Below, piece by piece: positions 6,071 through 12,197 of a stretch of 12,197 bases of DNA. The DNA is from UBA3071 sp965369635. Its GTDB lineage: Bacteria > Chloroflexota > Anaerolineae > UBA3071. A program made the position numbers and the translations under genes. The DNA is taken from the NCBI GenBank assembly GCA_965369635.1, contig CBDURC010000083.1, positions 1-12,197 of the forward strand. Direction: 5' to 3'. Below the pieces are notes generated by a model that made no database searches, had not been told where the DNA came from, and saw nothing but the letters and a program-made list of their open reading frames with translations. Within the stretch, counting starts at the first letter, position 1. Every line of letters starts with the position of its first letter.

Positions 6071-7047
6071 GTCCCTCCCCAGTGTGTCCATCGTAGTCCA
6101 AGTATACCACAAGCAGTCGAAAGGAATTCCTTCACTGTGCCCTCCACCCGCTTGGCGCAATCGGGCGCGCTGGCGTCAAACCAGCAGATGGCAGGATCAT
6201 CCAGGCGGAACCAGGTGTACTGCTGGCGTACGAAGCGCCGCGTCTCCCGCTTGATCAGCGCCACGGCCTCCTCCAGCGTGGCCTCGTCTCGCAGATACAG
6301 GCCAATCTGCCGATAGCCGAGGCCGCTCATGGCCGGCAGGTCAAAGCTATAGCCCTTGGCCACCAGTCCCCTTACCTCGTCCACCAGCCCGTGAGTCATC
6401 ATGCGCTCCACTCGCTCGTCAATGCGGCGGTAGAGCAGTTCCCGCGGCAGGCTGAGTCCAATGCGCAGGATGCGATAGGGCGGCGGGCGCTTGGCCTGCA
6501 ACTCGCTGATGGGCCGCCCTGCCGTCAAGCACACCTCCAGCGCCCGGACGACCCGCCGCACGTTGCGGGGATCGATGCGCTCCGCTGCCGGGGGATCGAG
6601 CGTTGCCAGCCAGCGATGCAAGGCCGCCTCGCCTCGCCGCTTGGCCTCGTGCTCCAGCACGGTGCGCAGAGCGGGGTTGGGGGGCACGCGGGGGATCGTC
6701 CACCCCTCCAGCACCGCCCGCACGTAGAGGCCGCTGCCACCCACCAGCAGGGGCAGCCTGCCGCGGCACAGGATGTCGTTTATGGCCGCGTAGGTTAGGC
6801 GTTGATATTGGGCCAGTGTTAGTGGTTCGTCGGGATCCACCAGGTCGAGGAGATGATGGGGCGCACGGCGCTGCTCTTTGGGCGTGGCTTTGGCCGTGCC
6901 GATGTCCATGCCGCGGTAGACCTGCCGTGAGTCGGCGGAGACCACCTCGCCACTGAAGGTCTCGGCCAGATGCAGGGAGATGGCCGTCTTGCCCACGGCC
7001 GTGGGGCCGATCAGGGCGATAAGAGAGGAAGATGCATGAGGTATCAT
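6046..7047 (-). CDS. miaA: tRNA dimethylallyltransferase
   Basis: It transfers a dimethylallyl group from DMAPP to N6 of A37 in tRNAs reading UNN codons. Seen in the 333-residue product: P-loop GPTAVGKT (about 14-21), SADSRQVYRGMDIGTAKAT (about 38-56), and later RETRRFVRQQYTWF, all typical of MiaA. Length is normal. The start is uncertain: ATG 7047 gives an N-terminus like the family (short leader, then LIALIGPTAVGKT), while GTG 7065 would add six residues. Neither has a clear Shine-Dalgarno. The last 25 nt overlap the DUF58 gene. A 146-bp spacer with a large inverted repeat separates it from yraN. DMAPP, the substrate, is a product of the pathway served by the mevalonate kinase further along, but the two genes are not adjacent. 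Confidence 0.95.
   Translation of the reverse strand: MIPHASSSLIALIGPTAVGKTAISLHLAETFSGEVVSADSRQVYRGMDIGTAKATPKEQRRAPHHLLDLVDPDEPLTLAQYQRLTYAAINDILCRGRLPLLVGGSGLYVRAVLEGWTIPRVPPNPALRTVLEHEAKRRGEAALHRWLATLDPPAAERIDPRNVRRVVRALEVCLTAGRPISELQAKRPPPYRILRIGLSLPRELLYRRIDERVERMMTHGLVDEVRGLVAKGYSFDLPAMSGLGYRQIGLYLRDEATLEEAVALIKRETRRFVRQQYTWFRLDDPAICWFDASAPDCAKRVEGTVKEFLSTACGILGLRWTHWGGTCRNAPCD
6101..6109 (-). promoter_or_regulatory. Possible extended -10 promoter for the DUF58 gene inside miaA
   Basis: TGGTATACT on the minus strand (TG at 6109-6108, TATACT at 6106-6101) fits an extended -10 element. It lies about 31 nt before the DUF58 ATG and inside the miaA coding region. No good -35 is present at the expected distance. 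Confidence 0.4.
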
Positions 7048-7104
7048 CAGCACAGTCGTGGTCACGCTGGCGCAGGTAGTCGGTGCTAGTATCAGGTACT
7101 GGCT

Positions 7105-7165
7105 ATCGGTGATCGGGTATCAGGATGTCAGAATGGTTCTTGATCACAGATACCTGGTCACCGAT
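7105..7165. repeat. Large imperfect inverted repeat between yraN and miaA
   Basis: The arms ATCGGTGATCGGGTATC (7105-7121) and GATACCTGGTCACCGAT (7149-7165) pair at 15 of 17 positions with a 27-nt loop. The arms share the core GTGA-YYRG-RTAT with the inverted repeat at 4703-4762, so the two spacers carry related elements. It separates yraN from miaA and shows no terminator T-run. Confidence 0.75.
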
Positions 7166-7193
7166 CACTGGCAGACCCGAGTCTTTGGCCGAG

Positions 7194-7559
7194 TCAGCCT
7201 TGCACGGCGTTCTCAATGATCGTCAGCCGTTCCAAGTGCCCACTTCGGCTGAACTGCACAGCCACCACGTCAATGCGCCAGGGCCCGTCCCAATCATGCT
7301 CCTGCACGTAGGTTTGGCCCAATTCCACCAGCTTGGTCTGCTTGGCCATGGTCACCGACTCCTCCGGCGTGCCGTACGCCTGGCCTCGCCGAGTGCGCAC
7401 TTCTACCACAACCAAGGTGTCGCCATGTTGGGCGACGATGTCGATTTCCCCCGCGGGGCAGCGCCAATTGCGGGCGACGATGGTGTATCCGCGTGCCGCC
7501 AACGCCTCCGCCGTCAGCCGCTCACCCAGCCGACCCAGCCTCTGCCGCCTGTGGGTCAT
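7194..7559 (-). CDS. yraN: YraN/UPF0102 family predicted endonuclease
   Basis: The 121-residue protein matches the UPF0102 family in length and motifs: LGRLGERLTAEALAARGY, then NWRCPAGEIDIVAQ (Asp40) and LVVVEVRTRRG (Glu53, Arg55). This is the PD-(D/E)XK-like core, with Arg in the usual Lys place, a common variant. The precise role is unsettled. It often follows rnhB. The ATG at 7559 overlaps the rnhB TGA as ATGA, implying translational coupling. The frame stays open upstream to about 7946, but that part is the wrong frame of rnhB and has no YraN similarity, so I chose the overlapping ATG. Confidence 0.93.
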   Translation of the reverse strand: MTHRRQRLGRLGERLTAEALAARGYTIVARNWRCPAGEIDIVAQHGDTLVVVEVRTRRGQAYGTPEESVTMAKQTKLVELGQTYVQEHDWDGPWRIDVVAVQFSRSGHLERLTIIENAVQG

Positions 7560-8209
7560 GTCTGCAGGGCTTCCCGTAGTGGTCGGAAGGAACGGCGATG
7601 CAACACGCAAGGTCCCAGGTGAGCCAGTGCCGCCCGATGGGCCTCTGTGCCATATCCCTTGTGGCGGGCGAAGCCATAGCCGGGGTAGGTGGTGTCGTAG
7701 GCGACCAGCATCTGATCGCGAGTCACTTTGGCGAGAATGGAAGCGGCAGCGATGGAGAGAGAGAGTTGGTCGCCGTGGGTAATGGGTTGCTGAGGTAGAG
7801 TCTGTTCGGGCAAACGCAGGTAGTCGATCAGCAGCGCTTCCGGCGGCAGGGGAAGCTGCTGAAGGGCCAGCCCCATCGCTTGTTGAGTGGCGGCCACGAT
7901 GCCCAGGCGGTCGATCTCGCTGGCCGCCACAAGCCCAACAGCCCATCCCTGCGCGTGCTGACGGACAAGCTCGAACAGACGATCGCGCCGTGACGGAGTC
8001 AGCAGCTTGGAATCGCGCACGCCTGCGGCCAGCAGTGGTTCGTGATCCGCTTCGGGGCTGAGGATGACGGCGGCTGCAACGACAGGTCCGGCCAGCGCAC
8101 CTCGTCCTGCTTCGTCCAGACCGGCCACGAAACGATACCCCTGTGTCCAGAAGCGTTGCTCGAAGGCCAGGGTGGGCCTATGGCTTGCCGGCAGGATTCG
8201 TTTGCCCAC
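7556..8209 (-). CDS. rnhB: Ribonuclease HII
   Basis: It cleaves the RNA strand of RNA-DNA hybrids and initiates removal of misincorporated ribonucleotides. Numbered from GTG 8209 (217 residues), the DEAGRG motif is at 32-37 (Asp32, Glu33). Asp129 in LIDYLRL and Asp147 in GDQLSLSIAAASILAKV complete the four acidic residues, with spacing like other RNase HII. GYGFARHKGYGT follows. GTG 8209 has GAGG 6 nt upstream and is preferred to TTG 8221, four codons earlier. The gene follows rplS after about 100 bp containing a probable terminator. It ends by overlapping yraN. Confidence 0.95.
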   Translation of the reverse strand: MGKRILPASHRPTLAFEQRFWTQGYRFVAGLDEAGRGALAGPVVAAAVILSPEADHEPLLAAGVRDSKLLTPSRRDRLFELVRQHAQGWAVGLVAASEIDRLGIVAATQQAMGLALQQLPLPPEALLIDYLRLPEQTLPQQPITHGDQLSLSIAAASILAKVTRDQMLVAYDTTYPGYGFARHKGYGTEAHRAALAHLGPCVLHRRSFRPLREALQT

Positions 8210-8262
8210 GGTCTCCCTCAAGAACCCTGAATGGTGTCGCAGAGCTATGGAGAAGGCTCTCC

Positions 8263-8296
8263 AAAAAGCGAGAAGCGCAGGGTTTCCCCTCCGCTT
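8263..8296 (-). terminator. Probable intrinsic terminator after rplS
   Basis: On the minus strand, AAGCG-G-AGGG and CCCT-G-CGCTT form a 9-bp stem with one G-G mismatch and a GAAA loop. TCTCG separates the stem from TTTTT (8267-8263). The T-run is 5 nt after the stem, which weakens the call. It starts about 16 nt after the rplS stop. Confidence 0.5.
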
Positions 8297-8311
8297 TCCC
8301 TCTTTGTGCCC

Positions 8312-8665
8312 TCAGACCGAACGTTTCTCTTTGAGCCGGGTAGCCTTGCCTCGCCGATCGCGGAGGTAGTATAGTTTGGCCCGCCTGACCTTGCCGTGCC
8401 GCAGCACTTCCACTTTCTCAATGCGTGGAGAATTCAGCAGGAAGGTACGCTCGACTCCTACACCATGAGAGGCGATACGACGCACGGTGAAGTTAGAGTT
8501 GATTCCCCCTTTGCGCATGCGTATCACCACTCCGCGAAAGACCTGCACCCGCTGTCGAGTCCCTTCGACGATGCGGTTGTGCACCTTCACTGTGTCGCCT
8601 GGGCGAAGCCGCGGAATGTTGGGATTCGCCTCTACTCGTTCCAGAGAGTCCATTAGCGTGGACAT
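8312..8665 (-). CDS. rplS: 50S ribosomal protein L19
   Basis: A structural protein of the large subunit near the 30S-50S interface. The 117 residues match L19 along the whole length: RPGDTVKVHNRIVEG, then RVQVFRGVVIRMRKGG and NFTVRRIASHGVGVERTFLLNSPRIEKVEVLRHGKVRRAKLYYLRDRRGKATRLKEK in successive blocks. ATG 8665 fits the family N-terminus, but the Shine-Dalgarno is weak (GGATGG, 7 nt away). It follows trmD, as in the classic rpsP-rimM-trmD-rplS order. Here it has its own promoter and a 200-nt structured leader instead of close coupling to trmD. Confidence 0.98.
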   Translation of the reverse strand: MSTLMDSLERVEANPNIPRLRPGDTVKVHNRIVEGTRQRVQVFRGVVIRMRKGGINSNFTVRRIASHGVGVERTFLLNSPRIEKVEVLRHGKVRRAKLYYLRDRRGKATRLKEKRSV

Positions 8666-8675
8666 ATCACACCAT

Positions 8676-8864
8676 CCATAGTCATAAGTACTTAGGCTCG
8701 CGCCGGACAGCCGTGACTTCGGAGAGCCCTCGGCGGGAGCTCGGCCGAACGCTCAGTCGAGCCGTCCGGCAGCCTGGTGGGCCAGATACCAGTCAAACTG
8801 GACTGCTTTGAGCCTGGACTTGGCAGTCCAGACCAAGCAGGCTGAGTAGCTACCCATAGTCATA
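8676..8864 (-). promoter_or_regulatory. Structured rplS leader, possibly an inserted small element
   Basis: Between the promoter and rplS lies a structured stretch bounded by an 11-bp direct repeat, CCATAGTCATA, at 8676-8686 and 8854-8864. Inside, GCCGGACAGC (8702-8711) pairs with GCCGTCCGGC (8761-8770), and smaller nested helices (GACT/AGTC, TTCGG/CCGAA) lie within it. Two more hairpins (CCAGT/ACTGG and CTGGACT/AGTCCAG) lie at 8788-8830. The stretch could be an autoregulatory leader bound by a ribosomal protein, or a miniature transposable element whose target duplication is the direct repeat. I do not recognise it as a known leader family. Confidence 0.55.
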
Positions 8865-8881
8865 GATCGTACCAATCAAGA

Positions 8882-8910
8882 AGTATAGCACAGATCAGCA
8901 TCCGCGGCAA
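8882..8910 (-). promoter_or_regulatory. Promoter for rplS
   Basis: On the minus strand, TTGCCG (8910-8905), a 17-bp spacer and TATACT (8887-8882) fit a sigma-70-type promoter. It lies about 70 bp after the trmD stop and predicts a start near 8875. rplS can thus be transcribed independently of trmD. Confidence 0.7.
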
Positions 8911-8977
8911 ATTGCACAGGTGCCGATAGCTGGCAACAGAAACGTTGATGGCGAGTAGCCACGATCAGGTCCCATCC

Positions 8978-9730
8978 CTAGACCTCAGGCTGCAGCCAGC
9001 CCAACTCCCCCAGGCAAGCCTTGTCCTCTGGGCTGAGGTCGGCGCGAGCCAGGAGATCTGGGCGGCGCTCCAGGGTGCGGCGCAACGATTCCCGCCGCCG
9101 CCAGCGGGTGATCTCGGCGTGATGGCCGGAGAGCAGCATCTCCGGCACCTCATGGCTACGAAACTCCGCCGGGCGGGTGTAGTGGGGATGCTCCAATAGG
9201 CCGTCGGCGTGGGAATCTCGCTCTGTTGCTGCAGGATCCCCCAGCACGCCAGGCAACAGCCTCGTCACGGCGTCGACGATCACCATGGCCGCGATCTCTC
9301 CGCCCGAAAGCACGTAGTCGCCGATGGACATCTCATCGGTGGCCAGGAATTGCCTCACCCGCTCGTCCACTCCCTCGTAGCGCCCGCAGATCAGGGCCAA
9401 TCGCTTGTGCTGCGCCAGCTCCCGGGCCACGGCCTGCGTGAAGAGACGACCCTGTGGGCTGAGGAGGATGATGGGAGTGGAGGAGGACGTCTCGTTCTCC
9501 AAGCCCAGCACAGCCTCCAGAGCACGGAAGATGGGCTCTGGCTTCATGACCATGCCACCGCCACCGCCGTAGGGCGCATCGTCCGTCACCTGGTGCTTCC
9601 CCTGGGCATAGCCGCGGATATCGTGCATGGCGATGGAGATGTGCCCCGCCTCTTTCGCCCGCATGATGATGCTGTCAGCGAACACGCCGGCGAACATGTC
9701 AGGAAACAGAGTGAAGATGTCAAAGTGCAT
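8978..9730 (-). CDS. trmD: tRNA (guanine-N1-)-methyltransferase
   Basis: It methylates G37 of tRNAs with SAM, which protects reading frame. It is a SPOUT (trefoil-knot) enzyme. The 250 residues show MHFDIFTLFPDMF at the start, DDAPYGGGGGMVMK (about 50-63), SPQGR (about 91-95), CGRYEGVDER (about 115-124), IGDYVLSGGE (about 136-145), and DSHADGLLEHPHYTRP with the likely catalytic Asp172. ATG 9730 is preferred to TTG 9733, and GAGG lies 6 nt upstream. The start is only about 40 nt after the 6S RNA terminator. No promoter is evident in that gap, so expression may depend on readthrough. Confidence 0.97.
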   Translation of the reverse strand: MHFDIFTLFPDMFAGVFADSIIMRAKEAGHISIAMHDIRGYAQGKHQVTDDAPYGGGGGMVMKPEPIFRALEAVLGLENETSSSTPIILLSPQGRLFTQAVARELAQHKRLALICGRYEGVDERVRQFLATDEMSIGDYVLSGGEIAAMVIVDAVTRLLPGVLGDPAATERDSHADGLLEHPHYTRPAEFRSHEVPEMLLSGHHAEITRWRRRESLRRTLERRPDLLARADLSPEDKACLGELGWLQPEV

Positions 9731-9771
9731 CAACCGCCTCGCTTACTCCTTGATCGAGCACGCAAGTCGAC

Positions 9772-9808
9772 AAAAAGGCCACAGGGCGTTGCCGCCCGGT
9801 GGCCTTCG
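9772..9808 (-). terminator. Intrinsic terminator of the 6S RNA gene
   Basis: On the minus strand, AAGGCCAC pairs with GTGGCCTT around an inner GGGCG/CGCCC-type stem and a small loop. The stem runs directly into TTTTT (9776-9772). It follows the 6S closing stem and precedes trmD. Confidence 0.85.
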
Positions 9809-9992
9809 AGGCAGGTGTCCCCGCTATGCCGTGTGTCAACGGGTTTTGAACCTGTAATCGCAGGTGGGTGTCTCACCTGAAAGTCCTGCCTTGCCGGTCG
9901 ATGGCTAGCATTTCCCTCAGGGCTTCGACTCCCATATACAAGGTGTTGGCTCAAAACGTGATGTCAACATCACGAGCACCGCAGGGCACTGC
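9809..9992 (-). ncRNA. ssrS: 6S RNA (regulator of the housekeeping RNA polymerase)
   Basis: The roughly 185-nt transcript folds as the long rod typical of 6S RNA. The ends close: 5' GCAGTGCCCTGC pairs with the 3' segment GCGGGGACACCTGC as 12 pairs with two single bulges. Farther in, GTTTTGAGCC (9957-9948) pairs with GGTTCAAAAC (9852-9843) as 10 pairs with one G-U. The 5' block CCCTGCGGTGCTCG and the TTGAGCC / GGTTCAA pair resemble conserved 6S segments. It has its own strong promoter and terminator and no open frame of interest. 6S RNA mimics an open promoter and binds sigma-70-type holoenzyme. The 5' hairpin CGTGATG / CATCACG lies between the closing stem and the inner helix. The exact ends are inferred. 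Confidence 0.8.
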
Positions 9993-9998
9993 ACGCAT

Positions 9999-10027
9999 AT
10001 TCTAGCACAGCTCTCCGAAACGTGCAA
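9999..10027 (-). promoter_or_regulatory. Promoter of the 6S RNA gene
   Basis: On the minus strand, TTGCAC (10027-10022), a 17-bp spacer and TAGAAT (10004-9999) are each one or two bases from consensus. The predicted start is 9992-9990, at the 5' edge of the 6S closing stem. Confidence 0.75.
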
Positions 10028-10089
10028 ATCGGCGATGTCGGGTAGCCCATGGCCGATGGGCAATGCACCAGAGGGATATTGGCTCTTTG

Positions 10090-11865
10090 CTACTCACTCG
10101 CCAGACGCAGGTGGAGTTCTTCTAGCTGTCGTGGCGAGATCTCCGAGGGCGATCCGGTCATCAGGTCCGCAGCCGAGGCGGTCTTGGGGAAAGCGATCAC
10201 CTCCCGAATGTTGGGCTCGCCCGCCAGCAGCATCGTCAGCCGGTCGATGCCTGGTGCGATGCCGCCATGCGGTGGCGCACCGTATTCGAAGGCCTCCAGC
10301 ATGTGGCCGAACTGCGCCTGAGCCTCCTCGGGGGTGATGCCCAAGGCGCGGAACACGCGCTCCTGCTGCTCTCGCCGGTGCATGCGGATGCTTCCCCCAC
10401 CGATCTCCCAGCCGTTGCAGACGATGTCGTAGGCCTTGGCTCGCGCCCGGCCAGGATCGGTCTCCAACAGGGGCCAGTCCTCGTCCAGCGCTGAGGTGAA
10501 AGGATGATGCACGGCACTCCAGCGTCCTTCCTCTTCATTCCACTCCAGCAGCGGGAAATCGAGCACCCAGGCGAAAGCCAGGATGTCGTCATCCACCAGT
10601 CCCAGCCGATTCCTCATCTCCAGCCTGAGGTGGCCCAGCACCTGCGCTACCGTTGCCGGCTGGTCAGCCACGATCAGGATCAGGTCGCCAGCCTCTGCCT
10701 CCGCCTGGGCGATGATGGACTGCAACTCCTCGTCGGTCAGGAACTTGGCTATGGGCGAGCGCACCTGTCCTGATTCCTGCACTGCGATCCAGGCTAGTCC
10801 CTTGGCGCCCAGCCGCTGCGCCAATTTGGCCAGTTCGTCAATCTGCCTCCGGCTGTAGCTGCCGCAGCCGGGCGCGCGCACCGCTTTCACCTGTCCGCCC
10901 TTCGCTATCGTCTCAGCGAAGATGCGGAAGCCGCAGCCGGCCAGCAGATCCGACAGATCCAGCAACTCCAGCCCGAAGCGCAGGTCGGGCTTGTCGGAAC
11001 CGTAGCGGGCCATTGCCTCGGCATGGCTCAGGCGGGGGAAAGGCTTGCGCCACAACCGCTTGCCCGTCTCCGGTTCCAGCGTTTCCACCAGCGCTGTGAA
11101 CAGCCCTTCCGTGAGCTGCAGCACATCCTCCTGCTCGACGAAGGATATCTCCACGTCCAGTTGGGTGAACTCCGGCTGGCGGTCGGCCCGCAGGTCTTCG
11201 TCGCGGAAGCAGCGGGCAATCTGGAAGTAACGCTCGAAGCCAGAGACCATGAGAAGCTGCTTGAGCTGCTGCGGCGATTGCGGCAGCGCATAGAACTTGC
11301 CCGGATGGACGCGGCTGGGCACAACGTAGTCCCGCGCGCCCTCTGGCGTGCTCTTGATGAGGATGGGGGTCTCGATCTCCAGGAAGCCGCGAGCGGAGAG
11401 ATACTCGCGGATGAACTGCACGATGCGATGGCGCAGCAGCATATTGCGCTGCATGCGGGCGCGGCGCAGGTCGAGGTAGCGATACTTCAGCCGCAGCGGT
11501 TCGGCGACCTCCGTCTCCTCGTTGATGTAGAAAGGAGGTGTGCGGGAGGGATTGAGGATTTCGCCCCCTTCGACGGCCACTTCGATCTCGCCGGTGGGGA
11601 GTTGGGCATTCTCCAGGCCCGGCGGGCGTGAGCGCACGGTTCCTTGTACTTGCAGCACGTACTCGTTGCGCGCCTCGCTGGCCACGCGGTGGGCTTCGGG
11701 CGTGCTCTCCGAATCGCACACCACCTGGGTGATGCCATCGCGATCGCGCAGGTCAATGAAAATCAGGCCGCCGTGATCGCGGCGGCGGTGCACCCAGCCG
11801 GCCAGCGTCACTGCCGTGCCTCCGTGTTCGAGTCGCAACTCGCCGCAGTTGTGCGTCTTCAGCAT
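10090..11865 (-). CDS. aspS: Aspartyl-tRNA synthetase, probably nondiscriminating
   Basis: It charges tRNA-Asp with aspartate. Numbered from ATG 11865 (591 residues), an OB-fold anticodon domain (about 1-105) is followed by the class II core, with motif 2 FRDEDLRADRQPEFTQLD (about 220-237) and motif 3 GIAPGIDRLTMLL (about 535-547). A bacterial insertion domain spans about 290-410. The frame extends to 11913, but ATG 11865 has GGAGG 8 nt upstream and the family start MLKTHNCGELR. His31 (RRRDHGG) and Gly83 are residues associated with AspRS that also charges tRNA-Asn. If so, the organism would make Asn-tRNA with GatCAB. This is inference. A consensus-like promoter lies about 40 nt upstream. The 6S RNA gene follows after about 100 bp. 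Confidence 0.97.
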   Translation of the reverse strand: MLKTHNCGELRLEHGGTAVTLAGWVHRRRDHGGLIFIDLRDRDGITQVVCDSESTPEAHRVASEARNEYVLQVQGTVRSRPPGLENAQLPTGEIEVAVEGGEILNPSRTPPFYINEETEVAEPLRLKYRYLDLRRARMQRNMLLRHRIVQFIREYLSARGFLEIETPILIKSTPEGARDYVVPSRVHPGKFYALPQSPQQLKQLLMVSGFERYFQIARCFRDEDLRADRQPEFTQLDVEISFVEQEDVLQLTEGLFTALVETLEPETGKRLWRKPFPRLSHAEAMARYGSDKPDLRFGLELLDLSDLLAGCGFRIFAETIAKGGQVKAVRAPGCGSYSRRQIDELAKLAQRLGAKGLAWIAVQESGQVRSPIAKFLTDEELQSIIAQAEAEAGDLILIVADQPATVAQVLGHLRLEMRNRLGLVDDDILAFAWVLDFPLLEWNEEEGRWSAVHHPFTSALDEDWPLLETDPGRARAKAYDIVCNGWEIGGGSIRMHRREQQERVFRALGITPEEAQAQFGHMLEAFEYGAPPHGGIAPGIDRLTMLLAGEPNIREVIAFPKTASAADLMTGSPSEISPRQLEELHLRLASE

Positions 11866-11902
11866 CTTCGTTTCCTCCTCATGACGTCGTTGGTGAAGCG
11901 TC

Positions 11903-11931
11903 ATTATACACACAAGTTACAGAACGGACAA
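11903..11931 (-). promoter_or_regulatory. Promoter for aspS
   Basis: On the minus strand, TTGTCC (11931-11926), a 17-bp spacer and a perfect TATAAT (11908-11903) predict a start near 11896. This gives a short leader of about 31 nt to the aspS ATG. No T-box structure fits in so short a leader. Confidence 0.8.
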
Positions 11932-12197
11932 TCTCGCCGTGTCTGACTCCGCAACCGTTCCCTTTGACATAGGCTTTTCCGGCTTGAGGCGATCTGCTCA
12001 TCACGTGCTGTTTCCGACATCTCACACAAGCACCTGGTTCGCGCCTCTCAGCCACGAATGAATTCGTGGCCTGTTACTCAAAACGTGTTGAAACACGTTG
12101 CCAGCGCCGCACCTAACCTGCTTCAGCAGGTTTCCGGTATCAGGCAGGTAGCGCACGATATGTCAGATACCAAGAACAGCAGTGCGTCTCCAAAATG
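11932..12197. other. Gene-free right edge carrying palindromes
   Basis: I see no supportable coding region in these 266 bp on either strand. They hold three perfect short palindromes (separate entry) and a weaker pair GGTATC (12136-12141) / GATACC (12166-12171). The latter resembles in wording the inverted repeats between yraN-miaA and DUF58-transglutaminase. No terminator or RNA gene is visible. Confidence 0.7.
12051..12132. repeat. Three perfect palindromes with TGAA/TTCA tetraloops
   Basis: GCCACGAA-TGAA-TTCGTGGC (12051-12070), AACGTGT-TGAA-ACACGTT (12082-12099) and AACCTGC-TTCA-GCAGGTT (12115-12132) are perfect hairpins with unrelated stems. All share the 4-nt centre TGAA or its complement. 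The pair at 2000-2042 has the same design. They look like members of one repeat class. Confidence 0.85.

Noticed and set aside
5204..6316. 370-residue plus-strand frame
   Set aside because: It is antisense to the DUF58 gene and miaA, both clearly real, and shows no domain.
7560..7946. Long N-terminal extension of yraN
   Set aside because: It lies entirely inside rnhB in another frame. The ATGA overlap start gives the normal YraN length.
9627..9880. Small open frames over the trmD start and 6S region
   Set aside because: They overlap the trmD coding region or structured RNA and lack start signals and protein features.
9952..9976. Another member of the TGAA-loop palindrome class (CGTGATG-TCAA-CATCACG)
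   Set aside because: Its loop differs, and the hairpin is better explained as part of the 6S RNA fold.
12181..12197. ATG at the right edge as the start of a plus-strand gene
   Set aside because: Only one codon is visible and there is no ribosome binding site before it.

Overview
The window is a GC-rich bacterial chromosome segment of mostly housekeeping genes. Every gene I can support is on the minus strand, so the window is best read from its right end to its left end. The gene set is aspS, 6S RNA, trmD, rplS, rnhB, yraN, miaA, a DUF58 protein, a TgpA-like membrane transglutaminase, mevalonate kinase and a GxxExxY-family protein. Together with the many short intergenic palindromes, this suggests a Chloroflexota bacterium of the Anaerolineae type. 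That placement is an inference from gene content and style, because no 16S or other marker is present.

Right part (12197 to 8312): about 270 bp at the right edge hold no gene but carry three perfect palindromes that share a TGAA/TTCA loop. A strong promoter then drives aspS. Downstream of aspS is a separate promoter, a roughly 185-nt RNA that folds as 6S RNA, and an intrinsic terminator. trmD starts only about 40 nt past that terminator. After trmD comes a new promoter, an unusually long structured leader, and rplS.

Middle part (8311 to 2297): a probable terminator follows rplS. rnhB and yraN overlap by ATGA. A spacer with a large inverted repeat separates yraN from miaA. The miaA 3' end overlaps the DUF58 gene by 25 nt. 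A second spacer with a related inverted repeat precedes the 792-residue transglutaminase. DUF58 and TgpA-type transglutaminase genes usually travel with a MoxR ATPase gene, but none is present here.

Left part (2296 to 1): 9-bp tandem repeats surround and provide the transglutaminase stop codon. A promoter and a long hairpin-bearing leader precede mevalonate kinase. Last is a tandem GxxExxY-family gene split by an in-frame TGA. It is bordered on the left by 31-bp tandem repeats and on the right by similar sequence in the opposite orientation.

I see no CRISPR array, phage, transposase, tRNA or rRNA, and no clear new multi-gene system. The observations most worth checking are the split GxxExxY gene, the possible element inserted in the rplS leader, the constant-loop/variable-stem palindromes, and the 6S RNA directly upstream of trmD. 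Five putative promoters were found by eye; four have a 17-bp spacer.
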